A DNA stretch of 42,352 nt, from NCBI GenBank assembly GCA_040509755.1, contig JBEVKF010000065.1:1-42352 (forward strand), given 5' to 3'. This document shows, piece after piece, positions 14,837 to 23,693 of this stretch (the first letter of the stretch is position 1; every line of letters starts with the position of its first letter). The stretch comes from JACVRW01 sp040509755. Its GTDB lineage: Bacteria; Actinomycetota; Thermoleophilia; Solirubrobacterales; Thermoleophilaceae. A program made the position numbers and the translations under genes. Below the pieces are notes generated by a model. That model saw only the letters and a list, made by a program, of their open reading frames with translations. It had not been told where the DNA came from and searched no databases.

Positions 14837-16267
14837 TTGGACTCAAGAGAAGCTAGAGAGGACGGGACTCGCGAACCGCTCACAGATGAGCGGCCGCCGG
14901 AGGCTGCTCCTGGGTTTCGGGAGCCGATCGCCGACGAACGCGGCTCGACCGTAGCGCGCGTGATCGCCGTGGCGGCGCTCGTCACCGCCGTGGCGCTGAT
15001 CGCGCTTGCCATGTTCGGCGACGGCGAGACCTACAAGGTCAAGGCGGTCTTCCAGAACGCAGGCCAGCTGGTCCCGGGCGCTCAGGTCCGCGTCGGCGGC
15101 ACGCCGATCGGAACGATCACGGCCATCGAGCTCGACGACAGCTCCCAGGCGGTCGTCTCGATGGAGATCAACGAGGAGCTCGCGCCCCTGCACACGGGCA
15201 CCCAGGCGACCATTCGCTCGACCTCGTTGTCGGCCATCGCCAACCGCTATGTCTCGATCCAGCCCGGGCCCAACAACGCCGAGGAGATCGACGACGGCGG
15301 TCGGATCGAGGCGGACGACACCACCGCGCCGGTCGACCTCGACGTCCTGTTCAACACGCTCGACGCGGATACCCGCGAGGGACTGCGCAACTTCGTCCGC
15401 GGCCAGGCCGATTGGTATGCCGGGCGTTCCCAGGAAGCCGCCGAGAGCACCAAGTACGTCGCTCCGTTCTTCGTCTCGACCACCGACCTGACCCGTGAGC
15501 TCGCGCTCGACGATGCGCTGCTCTCGCGCTTCGTCAAGGACACCTCGGCCACGATGGGGGCGATCGCCGAGCGCCGCGACGACCTCGCCGGCCTCGTGAC
15601 CAACACGAGCACCACGGCGGATGCGATCGCCGACGAGAACGTGGCCCTTACTCGCGCCCTCGAGCTGCTGCCGGGCACGCTCCGCAAGGCCAACACCACC
15701 TTCGTCAACCTGCGCTCCACGCTCGACGACCTCGACGTGCTGGTCAACGAGTCCAAGCCCGCCACGCGTGAGCTCGCGCCCTTCTTCCGCCGGCTCCGCC
15801 CGCTCGTGCGCGACGCCATCCCGACCGTCGCCGACCTGCGCACGCTCATTCGCCGGCCCGGGCCCGACAACGACTTGATCGACCTCACGGCCAAGCAGCC
15901 GAGTCTGGCCAAGCTCACGGCGTCCGTCTTCCCGCGCGCCGTCCGTACGCTCGACCGGGCACAGCCGGTGATCGACTATGGGCGCGCCTACACGCCCGAC
16001 TTCGCTGCCTGGTTCACCAAGTTCGGCCAGCTCGCCGCCCTCTACGACGCCAACGGCCACTACGCGCGTGTGCACCCGACGTTCTTCCCCGCCGAGCTCG
16101 ACCCGACGGGCGCGCTCGTCTCCCACCCGCCGATCGAGCGCCTGGATGGCCTCGACCTCGGCAATCTCAACCGCTGTCCCGGCGGGGCCACCCAGGCCTC
16201 ATCCGACGGCTCGAGCCCGCGCGCAGTGTCCGGCTGCGACCCCGCCGACAACCCGGCCGGCCCATGA
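14837..16267 (+). CDS. MCE family protein 1 (MceA position)
   Basis: First of six MCE subunits that together form the extracytoplasmic lipid conduit; 476 residues. A cytoplasmic tail is followed by one membrane helix (about 41-60, VIAVAALVTAVALIALAMFG) and the MlaD/MCE domain (about 65-140), with FQNAGQLVPGAQVRVGGTPI marking the fold. A long helical region (about 180-370) with Asp/Arg/Leu heptads follows, then a Pro/Gly-rich end with a Cys pair. The likely start is TTG 14837, 21 nt after the ATPase stop and without a clear SD; a GTG inside the helix region would be too late. The stop overlaps the next gene (ATGA). Confidence 0.93.
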   Translation: MDSREAREDGTREPLTDERPPEAAPGFREPIADERGSTVARVIAVAALVTAVALIALAMFGDGETYKVKAVFQNAGQLVPGAQVRVGGTPIGTITAIELDDSSQAVVSMEINEELAPLHTGTQATIRSTSLSAIANRYVSIQPGPNNAEEIDDGGRIEADDTTAPVDLDVLFNTLDADTREGLRNFVRGQADWYAGRSQEAAESTKYVAPFFVSTTDLTRELALDDALLSRFVKDTSATMGAIAERRDDLAGLVTNTSTTADAIADENVALTRALELLPGTLRKANTTFVNLRSTLDDLDVLVNESKPATRELAPFFRRLRPLVRDAIPTVADLRTLIRRPGPDNDLIDLTAKQPSLAKLTASVFPRAVRTLDRAQPVIDYGRAYTPDFAAWFTKFGQLAALYDANGHYARVHPTFFPAELDPTGALVSHPPIERLDGLDLGNLNRCPGGATQASSDGSSPRAVSGCDPADNPAGP

Positions 16268-17733
16268 GGCGGCTCGTCTACATCGCTCTGTTCGTGGCGA
16301 TCGCGCCGTGGATCGTGATCGGCATCGTGCGCGAGGCGACAGACGACGACACCAAGGACCACTACTTCGTGCGCGCGGTCTTCGACAACGCGTCCACGCT
16401 CGTGGCGGGCGAGGACGTGAAGGTCGCGGGGGTGCCCGTCGGAGTGGTGTCCGAGATGGACGTGACCGAGGAGAACAAGGCCGCGGTCACGCTGCGGATC
16501 GACGACGAGGCGTTCACCCCGTTCAAGCAGGACGCGAGTTGCGTGATCCGGCTGCAGGGCCTGATCGGCGAGCGCTTCGTGGAGTGTGAGCCGGGCACGA
16601 CAGACGCCGAGGAGCTCGACACGATCGACGACGGTGACGGCGAGGGCGAGTACCTGTTGCCGGTTGAGAGTACGAGTTCGCCGGTCGACCTGGATCTGGT
16701 CAACAACGTGATGCGCCGTCCCTACCGCGAGCGCTTCGCGATCCTGCTCAGCGAGCTCGGCACGGGCCTTGCCGGCCGCGGCGAGGAGCTCAACGAGGTC
16801 ATCCACCGGGCCAACCCCGCGCTGCAGGAGACCGAGGACGTGGTCCTGATCCTGGCCCGCCAGAACCGCCAGTTGGCACGGCTCGCCCGCGACTCGGACG
16901 AGGCACTCGGGCCGCTCACGCGCGAGCGCCGGCGCGTGTCCAACTGGATCGTCACCGCGAACGAGACCGGCGAGGCCTCGGCCGAGCGGCGCGAGGACAT
17001 CCGCCGCGGCATCAACCTTTTGCCCTCCTTCCTGCGCGAGCTGCGCCCGCTGATGCGCGATCTCGAGGGCTTCGCCGACGACGCCACGCCGGTCGTCAGC
17101 GACCTCAACACCGCGGCGTCGGCGCTGGGGCGCCTGATCAAGGCGCAGGGCGAGCTGGCCGACGCCGGGCGCGTGAGCTTCCCCAGCCTCGGCGACGCGC
17201 TGGAGCGCGGCCGCCCGGCGCTGATCCGGGCGCGGCCGCTGATCCGCAACCTCGGGCGCTTCGCCAAGGACATCAAGCCCGCGTCGTCGGACCTCGACTC
17301 GCTTACGAAGAGCATCGACCGCACCGGCGGTGTGGAGCGCATCGCGGACCTGATCTTCTATCTCGGCCTCTCGAGCAACGGCTTCGACGCCGTCGGCCAC
17401 TACCTGCGCGCCGGCCTGGTCACCAACACCTGCTCGGGCTACTTCCTCGAGATCTCGGGCGGCTGCCGGTCCACCTTCTTCGATCCCGACACAGAACCGG
17501 CGTCGGCGTCGCTCGAGTCGCGCAACGCGCCGGAGCCCGAGAGCGACAGCGGCGGCAGCGTGGCGCCCACCGGCGAGCTGCTCAGCGGCCTGCTCGGCGA
17601 AGGCGCCACGCCCGAGCAGGTGCGGGAGCGCGACCGCAACCTGGGTCGCCTGCGTGATCAGGCCCAGGGCCGCTCGCCCGCGCTGCCGCCTGAGGAGCCG
17701 GCGCTCGAGTACCTGCTGGGAGGCGACGAGTGA
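16264..17733 (+). CDS. MCE family protein 2 (MceB position)
   Basis: Second MCE subunit, 489 residues. The N-terminal membrane helix (about 4-23) is followed by the MCE domain (about 36-115): FDNASTLVAGEDVKVAGVPV, then the pore-side segment VIRLQGLIGERFVECEPG. An acidic segment (DTIDDGDGEGE) separates it from the long helical domain. The C-terminal third contains a Cys pair (TCSGY, GGCRS) and an acidic, probably flexible tail. ATG 16264 overlaps the previous stop by 4 nt and the stop overlaps the next GTG, so translation is coupled. Confidence 0.93.
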   Translation: MRRLVYIALFVAIAPWIVIGIVREATDDDTKDHYFVRAVFDNASTLVAGEDVKVAGVPVGVVSEMDVTEENKAAVTLRIDDEAFTPFKQDASCVIRLQGLIGERFVECEPGTTDAEELDTIDDGDGEGEYLLPVESTSSPVDLDLVNNVMRRPYRERFAILLSELGTGLAGRGEELNEVIHRANPALQETEDVVLILARQNRQLARLARDSDEALGPLTRERRRVSNWIVTANETGEASAERREDIRRGINLLPSFLRELRPLMRDLEGFADDATPVVSDLNTAASALGRLIKAQGELADAGRVSFPSLGDALERGRPALIRARPLIRNLGRFAKDIKPASSDLDSLTKSIDRTGGVERIADLIFYLGLSSNGFDAVGHYLRAGLVTNTCSGYFLEISGGCRSTFFDPDTEPASASLESRNAPEPESDSGGSVAPTGELLSGLLGEGATPEQVRERDRNLGRLRDQAQGRSPALPPEEPALEYLLGGDE

Positions 17734-19169
17734 GCCCGCGTCGCGGCGCCGGCGCCGCCCTCACCGCGAGCCCCGTGCTCGTCGGAGCCGTGACCGTGCT
17801 GGTGACGATCGTCGCGGTCTTCCTCTCCTACAACGCGAACTCGGGCTTGCCGTTCGTGCCGACCTACGACATCAAGGTGAACGTGCCGAACGCCGCGCAG
17901 CTGGTCGAGGGGTTCGAGGTCCGGATCGGTGGCGCGCGTGTGGGCGCGATCTCCACGATCGAGCCCAAGCGGCGCGAGGACGGCAGCACCTACGCCGTGC
18001 TCACCCTGAACCTGGACAAGGAGGTCGAGCCGGTAGCCGAGGACACGACCCTGGTGATCCGCCCGCGCTCGTCACTGGGACTCAAGTATCTCGAGATGGT
18101 GCCCGGCGAAAGCGAGAATGGCCTCCAGCCGGGGGCGACGATCCCGCTGGCGGCGTCGACACCGGCCCCGGTGGAGCTCGACGAGTTCCTCAACATGTTC
18201 GACGAGCCCGCCCGGACCGGCTCACGTCAGAACCTGCAGGGCTTGGGAACGGGGTTCGCGGGCCGCGGCCAGGACCTCAACGAGGCGATCGGGGCGCTGA
18301 ACCCGCTGGTCGAGGACCTGGAGCCGGTGGCGCGCAATCTCTCCTCGTCCCAAACGCAGCTCGGCCGCTTCTTCCGCGAGCTGGGTGACGCCGCCGGCGA
18401 GGCGGCGCCGGTGGCCGAGGAACAGGCCGCGCTGTTCGTCAACCTGGACATCACCTTCACGGCGCTGGCGGGGATCGCGCGGCCGTACCTCCAGGAGACG
18501 ATCAGCGAAGGGCCGCCCAGCGAGCAGGTGGCGATCGAGGACTTCCCCAAGCAGCGGCCGTTCCTGCGAAACAACGCGGCCCTCTTCCGCGAGCTCGCCC
18601 CGGGCGTGGCCACGTTGCCGGCCTCGGCCCCGGTCCTGGCGGACGCCTTCGAGGCCGGCGCCGACGTGCTGCCGCGCACCGTGCAGCTCAACGAGGACAC
18701 CGCCGACGTGTTCGAGGCACTGGCCGAGTTCTCCGAGGACCCGCTGGTGGAGCGGGGGATCGACCAGCTCGCCCGCCTGGCGTCCTCGCTGCGCCCGACT
18801 CTGCACTTCCTCGTGCCCGTGCAGACCACCTGCAACTACGTGACGCTCTTTTTCCGCAACGCCGCAAGCCTGCTCTCCGACGGCGACTCGAACGGCACCT
18901 TCCAGCGCTTCATGATCGTGGACCCGCCAGAGGGCCCGAACGGGGAGGGCGGGCCGTCGGCGGCGCCGGCTAACGGGCCGACGCGCCAGAACCACGTCCA
19001 CAACAACCCCTACCCGAACACCGCCGCCCCGGGCCAGACGCGCGAATGCGAGGCGGGCAACGAGCGCTATGCGGCCGGGCAGACCGTGATCGGCAACCCG
19101 CCCGGCAACCAGGGCACCGCCACCAGCGGGCAGGACGCCGATGACGCGAGCGCGGGAGTGGCCCCATGA
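17730..19169 (+). CDS. MCE family protein 3 (MceC position)
   Basis: Third MCE subunit, 479 residues from GTG 17730, which overlaps the previous stop (GTGA). Membrane helix at about 12-34. The MCE domain shows VPNAAQLVEGFEVRIGGARV and then RPRSSLGLKYLEMVPGESE. The helical region carries the repeated GTGFAGRGQDLNEAIGALNP block also seen in subunit 2 (GTGLAGRGEELNEVI), showing these two are recent paralogues within the operon. The C-terminal 70 residues are Pro/Gly/Asn-rich and likely disordered. The subunit is expected to stack in the hetero-hexameric MCE assembly. Confidence 0.93.
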   Translation: MSPRRGAGAALTASPVLVGAVTVLVTIVAVFLSYNANSGLPFVPTYDIKVNVPNAAQLVEGFEVRIGGARVGAISTIEPKRREDGSTYAVLTLNLDKEVEPVAEDTTLVIRPRSSLGLKYLEMVPGESENGLQPGATIPLAASTPAPVELDEFLNMFDEPARTGSRQNLQGLGTGFAGRGQDLNEAIGALNPLVEDLEPVARNLSSSQTQLGRFFRELGDAAGEAAPVAEEQAALFVNLDITFTALAGIARPYLQETISEGPPSEQVAIEDFPKQRPFLRNNAALFRELAPGVATLPASAPVLADAFEAGADVLPRTVQLNEDTADVFEALAEFSEDPLVERGIDQLARLASSLRPTLHFLVPVQTTCNYVTLFFRNAASLLSDGDSNGTFQRFMIVDPPEGPNGEGGPSAAPANGPTRQNHVHNNPYPNTAAPGQTRECEAGNERYAAGQTVIGNPPGNQGTATSGQDADDASAGVAP

Positions 19170-20608
19170 CGCGGGCCGGGCGCGGCGGCCGCTTCACCCC
19201 CGTGCAGGTGGGCCTGATCGCGCTCGTGGTCCTCGTGATCTGCGTGTTCGTGGCCTTCACCAAGGACGTCCCCTTCACGAGCGCGTTCGAGGTGAGTGCG
19301 GTGTTCAAGAACGCACCGCCGATCGCGAAGGGGACGGCTGTGCGGATCGCCGGCGTGGACGTCGGAAAGGTGTCCGACGTCGAGGCGGTCGGCGGGGACT
19401 CGCCCGCCGTCAAGGTCACCATGAAGCTCGAGGACGAGGCGCTCCCGCTCCACGAGGACACGGTCATCAAGGCGCGCCCGCGAATCTTCTTCGAGGGCAA
19501 CCTGTTCCTCGACGTGCGGCCCGGCACACCGGGCACCGAGGTGGTCGACAGCGGGCACACCTTCCCGGTCAGCCAGACCTCGGCACCTGTCCAGATCGAC
19601 CAGGTGCTCGGCACGCTCAACACCGACACCCGCAAGGACCTCCAGAAGCTGCTGATCGGCTATGGCGAGGCCCTGAACGGCACGCCGGAGGAGGGAGAGG
19701 ACGACGACCAGGATTCCTTGACCGTCGACGAGACCGCCGGCGAGTCGCTCAACGACTCGCTCGAGTACTCGGCGGACGCGTTGCGAGGCGGGGCAGTGGT
19801 AAACGACGCCATCCTCGGCACCGAGCTGCACGACCTCTCCAAGCTGGTCGGCAGCCAACAGAAGGTCATGGCGGCGCTCTCGAACAACGAGGGGTCGCTC
19901 AAGGGGCTCATCACCAACTTCAACATCACGATGGGCGCCCTGGCCGCCGAGCAGGACAACCTGCGCGAGACCGTCCGCCTGCTCCCCGAGGTCCTCGACG
20001 CCGCGCAGCCCGCGCTCGACAACCTGAACGCCGCCTTCCCCTCCACGCGCGCCTGGGCCCTCGAGATGGTGCCCGGCGTGCGCGAGACGCCGGCCACGAT
20101 CGATGCGGCGTTCCCCTGGATCAGGCAGACGAGCGCGCTGCTGACAAAGGCGGAGCTGCGCGGGCTCGTGGACGACCTCAGCCCGGCGGTGGACGACCTC
20201 GCTCGGTTCATCAACGGCCAGCTAGAGCTGCTGCCGGCGATCGACCTATTCAACCGCTGCATGTACGAGGTCGTGCTGCCCACGGGCGAGCAGGTGATCG
20301 AGGACGGCAACCTCTCGACCGGGATCGAGAACTACAAGGAGTTCTGGCAGGACATGGTCGGCCTCGCCGGCGAGTCGCAGAACTTCGACGGCAACGGCTC
20401 CTACACACGCTTCATGGCCGGCGGCGGCGGCTTCCCCGTGGCCACCGGAAACGTGGGCCGCGGCGGTCCGATGTACGCCAACGCCACCGCGGCGCCGCTC
20501 GGCACGCGGCCCGCCCGCTCGCCCAAGGCTCCCTACAAGCCGAAGTTCGACTGCCACCGCAACGATCCCCCGGACCTGAACGCCGCGCGCATCGGGGGCG
20601 GCCCGTGA
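19166..20608 (+). CDS. MCE family protein 4 (MceD position), with acidic insert
   Basis: Fourth MCE subunit, 480 residues; ATG 19166 overlaps the previous stop. Membrane helix at about 11-31, then the MCE domain with FKNAPPIAKGTAVRIAGVDV and the segment RPRIFFEGNLFLDVRPGTPG. After TRKDLQKLLIGYGEALNG comes an acidic insert (EEGEDDDQDSLTVDETAGES) not seen in subunits 1 to 3. The helical domain follows (QQKVMAALSNNEGSLKGLI). The end is Gly/Pro-rich with one Cys. A long open frame that overlaps this gene in another phase is a high-GC artefact. Confidence 0.93.
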   Translation: MTRAGRGGRFTPVQVGLIALVVLVICVFVAFTKDVPFTSAFEVSAVFKNAPPIAKGTAVRIAGVDVGKVSDVEAVGGDSPAVKVTMKLEDEALPLHEDTVIKARPRIFFEGNLFLDVRPGTPGTEVVDSGHTFPVSQTSAPVQIDQVLGTLNTDTRKDLQKLLIGYGEALNGTPEEGEDDDQDSLTVDETAGESLNDSLEYSADALRGGAVVNDAILGTELHDLSKLVGSQQKVMAALSNNEGSLKGLITNFNITMGALAAEQDNLRETVRLLPEVLDAAQPALDNLNAAFPSTRAWALEMVPGVRETPATIDAAFPWIRQTSALLTKAELRGLVDDLSPAVDDLARFINGQLELLPAIDLFNRCMYEVVLPTGEQVIEDGNLSTGIENYKEFWQDMVGLAGESQNFDGNGSYTRFMAGGGGFPVATGNVGRGGPMYANATAAPLGTRPARSPKAPYKPKFDCHRNDPPDLNAARIGGGP

Positions 20609-22038
20609 TCCGGCAGATCAAGAAGCAGGCGCCGGTGTTCGTGGCGATCGTCTTCCTGTTCGCCGGGGCGCTCGCGGTCGGCGCCTACATCCTGTCGCAC
20701 CAGCGCTTCTACCTTCCCGCGTGGGTGCCGCTGATCGGCACCGATTTCTACGTGGTCGAGGCGGAGATGTCCAGCGGGCAGGCCGTGGTGCCCGGCCAGG
20801 GCCAGACGGTGAACATCGCGGGGGTCAAGGTCGGCGAGGTCGGCGCGGTCACGCTCGAGGACGGCAAGGCCGTGATCGACATGCAGATCAAGCCCCAGTT
20901 CGCCCCGATCTATCGCAACGCCACGATCCTGCTGCGCCCGAAGACCGGCCTCAAGGACATGTTCCTCGCTCTTGATCCGGGTACGCCCAACGCCGGCGAC
21001 CTGCCCGAGGGCGGTCGCGTGCGCGTGGCCAGAACGCTGCAGGACATAAACGCCGACGAGGTGCTCGCGCAGCTCGATGCCGATACGCGCGCCTACCTGC
21101 AGGTGCTCCTGAACGCCGGCGGCGAGGCCTTCACCGACGAGAACGAGACGGTAACGGTGGACGAGACCGAGACCGAGACCGAGACGGAGAACGTCGAGGT
21201 CGAGACCACCCAGACCGCGTCGCAGGACCTGCGCGAGACGCTCAAGCGCTTCGAGCCGCTGTCGCGCAATGGCCGCCGGATCACGAACCAGCTCGCGAAG
21301 CGCCGCAGCAACCTCAAGCGCGTGATCCACAACTTCCAGCTGCTCTCGACCGAGCTCGCCCGAAAGGACAGCCAGCTCGCCGCGCTGGTGGACTCGGCCA
21401 ACGCCAACTTCGAGGCACTGGCCTCCGAAGAGGCCAGCCTGCGCGAGGCGCTCCAGCTCTTCCCGCCGGCGCTGACACAGACCGAGAGCGCGCTCCGGCA
21501 GACCGGCGCACTGGCCGCGGAGCTCGGCCCTGCGCTCGAGCGCCTGCGCCCCTTCGCTCGCGAGCTCGCCCCGGCGCTGCGCCGCACGCGTCCCTTCCTT
21601 CGTGAGACCACGCCGATCATCCGCGACCAGATCCGGCCCTTCGCGCGCGACGTCCAGCCGACCGTGCGCGACCTGCGCCGCACGGCTGAGGACCTGGCGC
21701 CCGTCCCGCCGCGACTGACCCGCAGTTTCGGCGTCCTCAACAAGCTCTTCAACGAGCTCGCCTACGAGCCGCCCGGCGAGGGCGACTCCTATCTCTTCTG
21801 GGCGTCCTGGGGCACCCACGCCGGCACCTCGATGTTCACGGCCCAGGACGCGCACGGGCCGATCCGGCGCGGCGTTGTCTTGATCAACTGCCCGACCTAC
21901 CCGGTGCTGCGCGGCATCGTCGCCTCCAGCCCGCGGCTCGGCATGCTCACGCGGCTGGTCAGGCCCGCGTCCGAGACCGAGAAGTGCCCGGGGAACTTCG
22001 TGCCGCCCGGCCAGCTGCCGCTGGGGGACAACCCGTGA
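20605..22038 (+). CDS. MCE family protein 5 (MceE position), with Thr-Glu repeat insert
   Basis: Fifth MCE subunit, 477 residues from GTG 20605 (GTGA overlap with the previous stop). Membrane helix at about 9-30, no lipobox, unlike mycobacterial MceE proteins, which are often lipoproteins. The MCE domain has GQGQTVNIAGVKVGEVGAV and RPKTGLKDMFLALDPGTPNA. Following TRAYLQVLLNAGGEAF is an acidic repeat insert (DETETETETENVEVETT), at the same place as the insert in subunit 4. A helical region rich in RPFARELAPALRRTRPFLRE follows. The C-terminal part has a Cys pair (NCPTYP, EKCPG). Closely related in plan to subunit 4. Confidence 0.93.
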   Translation: MIRQIKKQAPVFVAIVFLFAGALAVGAYILSHQRFYLPAWVPLIGTDFYVVEAEMSSGQAVVPGQGQTVNIAGVKVGEVGAVTLEDGKAVIDMQIKPQFAPIYRNATILLRPKTGLKDMFLALDPGTPNAGDLPEGGRVRVARTLQDINADEVLAQLDADTRAYLQVLLNAGGEAFTDENETVTVDETETETETENVEVETTQTASQDLRETLKRFEPLSRNGRRITNQLAKRRSNLKRVIHNFQLLSTELARKDSQLAALVDSANANFEALASEEASLREALQLFPPALTQTESALRQTGALAAELGPALERLRPFARELAPALRRTRPFLRETTPIIRDQIRPFARDVQPTVRDLRRTAEDLAPVPPRLTRSFGVLNKLFNELAYEPPGEGDSYLFWASWGTHAGTSMFTAQDAHGPIRRGVVLINCPTYPVLRGIVASSPRLGMLTRLVRPASETEKCPGNFVPPGQLPLGDNP

Positions 22039-23585
22039 TCAAGCAATCCCCGGGCGTCGGCCGGATCCTGACGATGGTCGCCTTCGCGCTCTCGTGCTTC
22101 GGCATCCTCATCTTCCTCTGGCTCAACTTCGGCGGCTCGGTGCCGCTGCGGCCCGAGGGCTACCGGATCACCGTCAACTTCCCCGAGGCCACCCAGCTCG
22201 CCAACGAGGCCGACGTGCGCATCTCCGGCGTCCGCGTCGGGCGTGTCAAGAGCGTGGAGCCCGACGAGCGGAGCGGCCTGACCGCCGCGGAGCTCGAGAT
22301 CGAGGCTCGCTACGCGCCGCTGCCGAAGGACACGCGCGCGATTCTGCGCCAGAAGTCGCTCCTGGGCGAAACCTACGTCGAGCTGTCGCCCGGCACGACC
22401 ACCAACGACGCCGCCGCCCAATCGTCGGGCGACAAGGACCCGGACGGCGCGGAGATCGCAGACGGCGGGAAGCTCCGCGACGGCCAGGTCTCGGAGACGG
22501 TTGAGCTCGACGAGATCCTGCGCACCTTCGACCCCGAGACGCGCAGGCGCTTCTCGGTCTGGCTCGATCAGCAGGGCCGCGCCGTCGAGGACGGGGGCGC
22601 TTCGATCAACGCCGCCCTGGCCACGCTGACGCCGTTCGCCGAGGAGACCGACGACGTGCTCGACGTGCTGCGCGCGCAGAGCACGGCCACGAGGGGCTTC
22701 ATCCGCGACACCGGTGTGGTCTTCGGCGCCCTCACCGAGCGCCAGGGCCAGCTGCGCGACCTGATCGTAAACTCAAACCGGCTCTGGGAGACGCTCGCGC
22801 AGCGCGATGCCGAGCTGGCCGACACGTTCCGCGTCCTTCCCACCTTCCTGCGCGAAGGGCGTACCACGACGCGTCGCCTGACCCGCTTCGCGGCGAACAC
22901 CAACCCGCTGATCGACCAGCTGCGCCCGGCCGCGCGCGAGCTGTCGCCCACGCTGATCGACCTCGATGCGCTCGCCCCCGACCTCAAGGCGTTCTTCTCC
23001 GACCTCGACCCGCTCGTCCGCGTGGCCCGCCGCGGCCTGCCGGCAACCGAGCAGGTGCTCGACAACACGAAGCCGGTGGTCAGGCGCCTCGATCCCTTCC
23101 TGCGCAGCCTCACGCCGATCCTCGATTACGTCGGGCTCTACCGCCGGGAACTGGCGGCGTTCTTCGCCAATGACTCCGCCGTTACGCAGTTCAGCCAGCC
23201 CGACTTCGCGCAGACGGGAGTGCTCCACGTGCTGCGCACGACCAACCCCACCAACCCGGAGATGCTGGGCGTCTATCCGAACCGCATCTCCTCCAACCGG
23301 TCGAATCCCTATCCCGAGCCGGGCGCCTACGACAAGCTGCGCACCGAAGGCCACCTCGAGGTCTTCAACAGCGAGCTCTGCACGGCAAACCCCGTGCCGG
23401 CCCCGCCGGCGCCCTCCGATCCCTGGCTGCCGGCCGATCTGCAGGCGCTGATCGTGCGCTTCGTGTACGGCGGACCGGAGAATGCCGACGACGCCGCGGT
23501 CCCGTGCGACCAGCAGGCGCCGCTAGGGCGGGTGGCCGAGCCGCCGCAGGGCGGGCGCTATCCGCAGCTGCAGCCCCTTCCGTAG
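22035..23585 (+). CDS. MCE family protein 6 (MceF position)
   Basis: Last and longest MCE subunit, 516 residues from GTG 22035, again overlapping the previous stop (GTGA). Membrane helix at about 11-31, then the MCE domain: FPEATQLANEADVRISGVRV and RQKSLLGETYVELSPGTTT. After a short acidic loop comes the helical domain, with LRTFDPETRRRFSVWLDQQG and RPAARELSPTLIDLDALAPD. The C-terminal 120 residues are Pro- and Asn-rich with two Cys and may contact the envelope or a partner. The strong hairpin at 23594 marks the end of the operon. Confidence 0.93.
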   Translation: MIKQSPGVGRILTMVAFALSCFGILIFLWLNFGGSVPLRPEGYRITVNFPEATQLANEADVRISGVRVGRVKSVEPDERSGLTAAELEIEARYAPLPKDTRAILRQKSLLGETYVELSPGTTTNDAAAQSSGDKDPDGAEIADGGKLRDGQVSETVELDEILRTFDPETRRRFSVWLDQQGRAVEDGGASINAALATLTPFAEETDDVLDVLRAQSTATRGFIRDTGVVFGALTERQGQLRDLIVNSNRLWETLAQRDAELADTFRVLPTFLREGRTTTRRLTRFAANTNPLIDQLRPAARELSPTLIDLDALAPDLKAFFSDLDPLVRVARRGLPATEQVLDNTKPVVRRLDPFLRSLTPILDYVGLYRRELAAFFANDSAVTQFSQPDFAQTGVLHVLRTTNPTNPEMLGVYPNRISSNRSNPYPEPGAYDKLRTEGHLEVFNSELCTANPVPAPPAPSDPWLPADLQALIVRFVYGGPENADDAAVPCDQQAPLGRVAEPPQGGRYPQLQPLP

Positions 23586-23593
23586 TGCGCGAG

Positions 23594-23614
23594 GGCGCGG
23601 GCTCGGCCCGCGCC
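23594..23614 (+). terminator. Hairpin terminator at the end of the mce operon
   Basis: GGCGCGGGC (23594-23602) and GCCCGCGCC (23606-23614) form a perfect 9-bp GC-rich stem with a 3-nt loop, 9 nt after the last mce stop and followed by GGAGCGTTTCTAT, a weak T-run. This is consistent with a rho-independent-like terminator separating the mce operon from the transporter downstream. Confidence 0.65.
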
Positions 23615-23693
23615 GGAGCGTTTCTATGGTGGCGCGAGGCGCCGGAGCCTTTCGCTTAGGAAACGCTTCAAAACCCTCTTCTAAGCTCCCCGT

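Noticed and set aside
20030..20050. Possible mobile-element boundary in the mce region
   Set aside because: No terminal inverted repeats, transposase or composition change were found; the operon is uniform.
19141..20604. Long open frame overlapping MCE subunit 4 in another phase and running into subunit 5
   Set aside because: Its first part is an Arg/Gly-rich translation with no recognisable fold, while the other phase encodes a clear MCE protein with a proper overlap start. Only the part from GTG 20605 is real.
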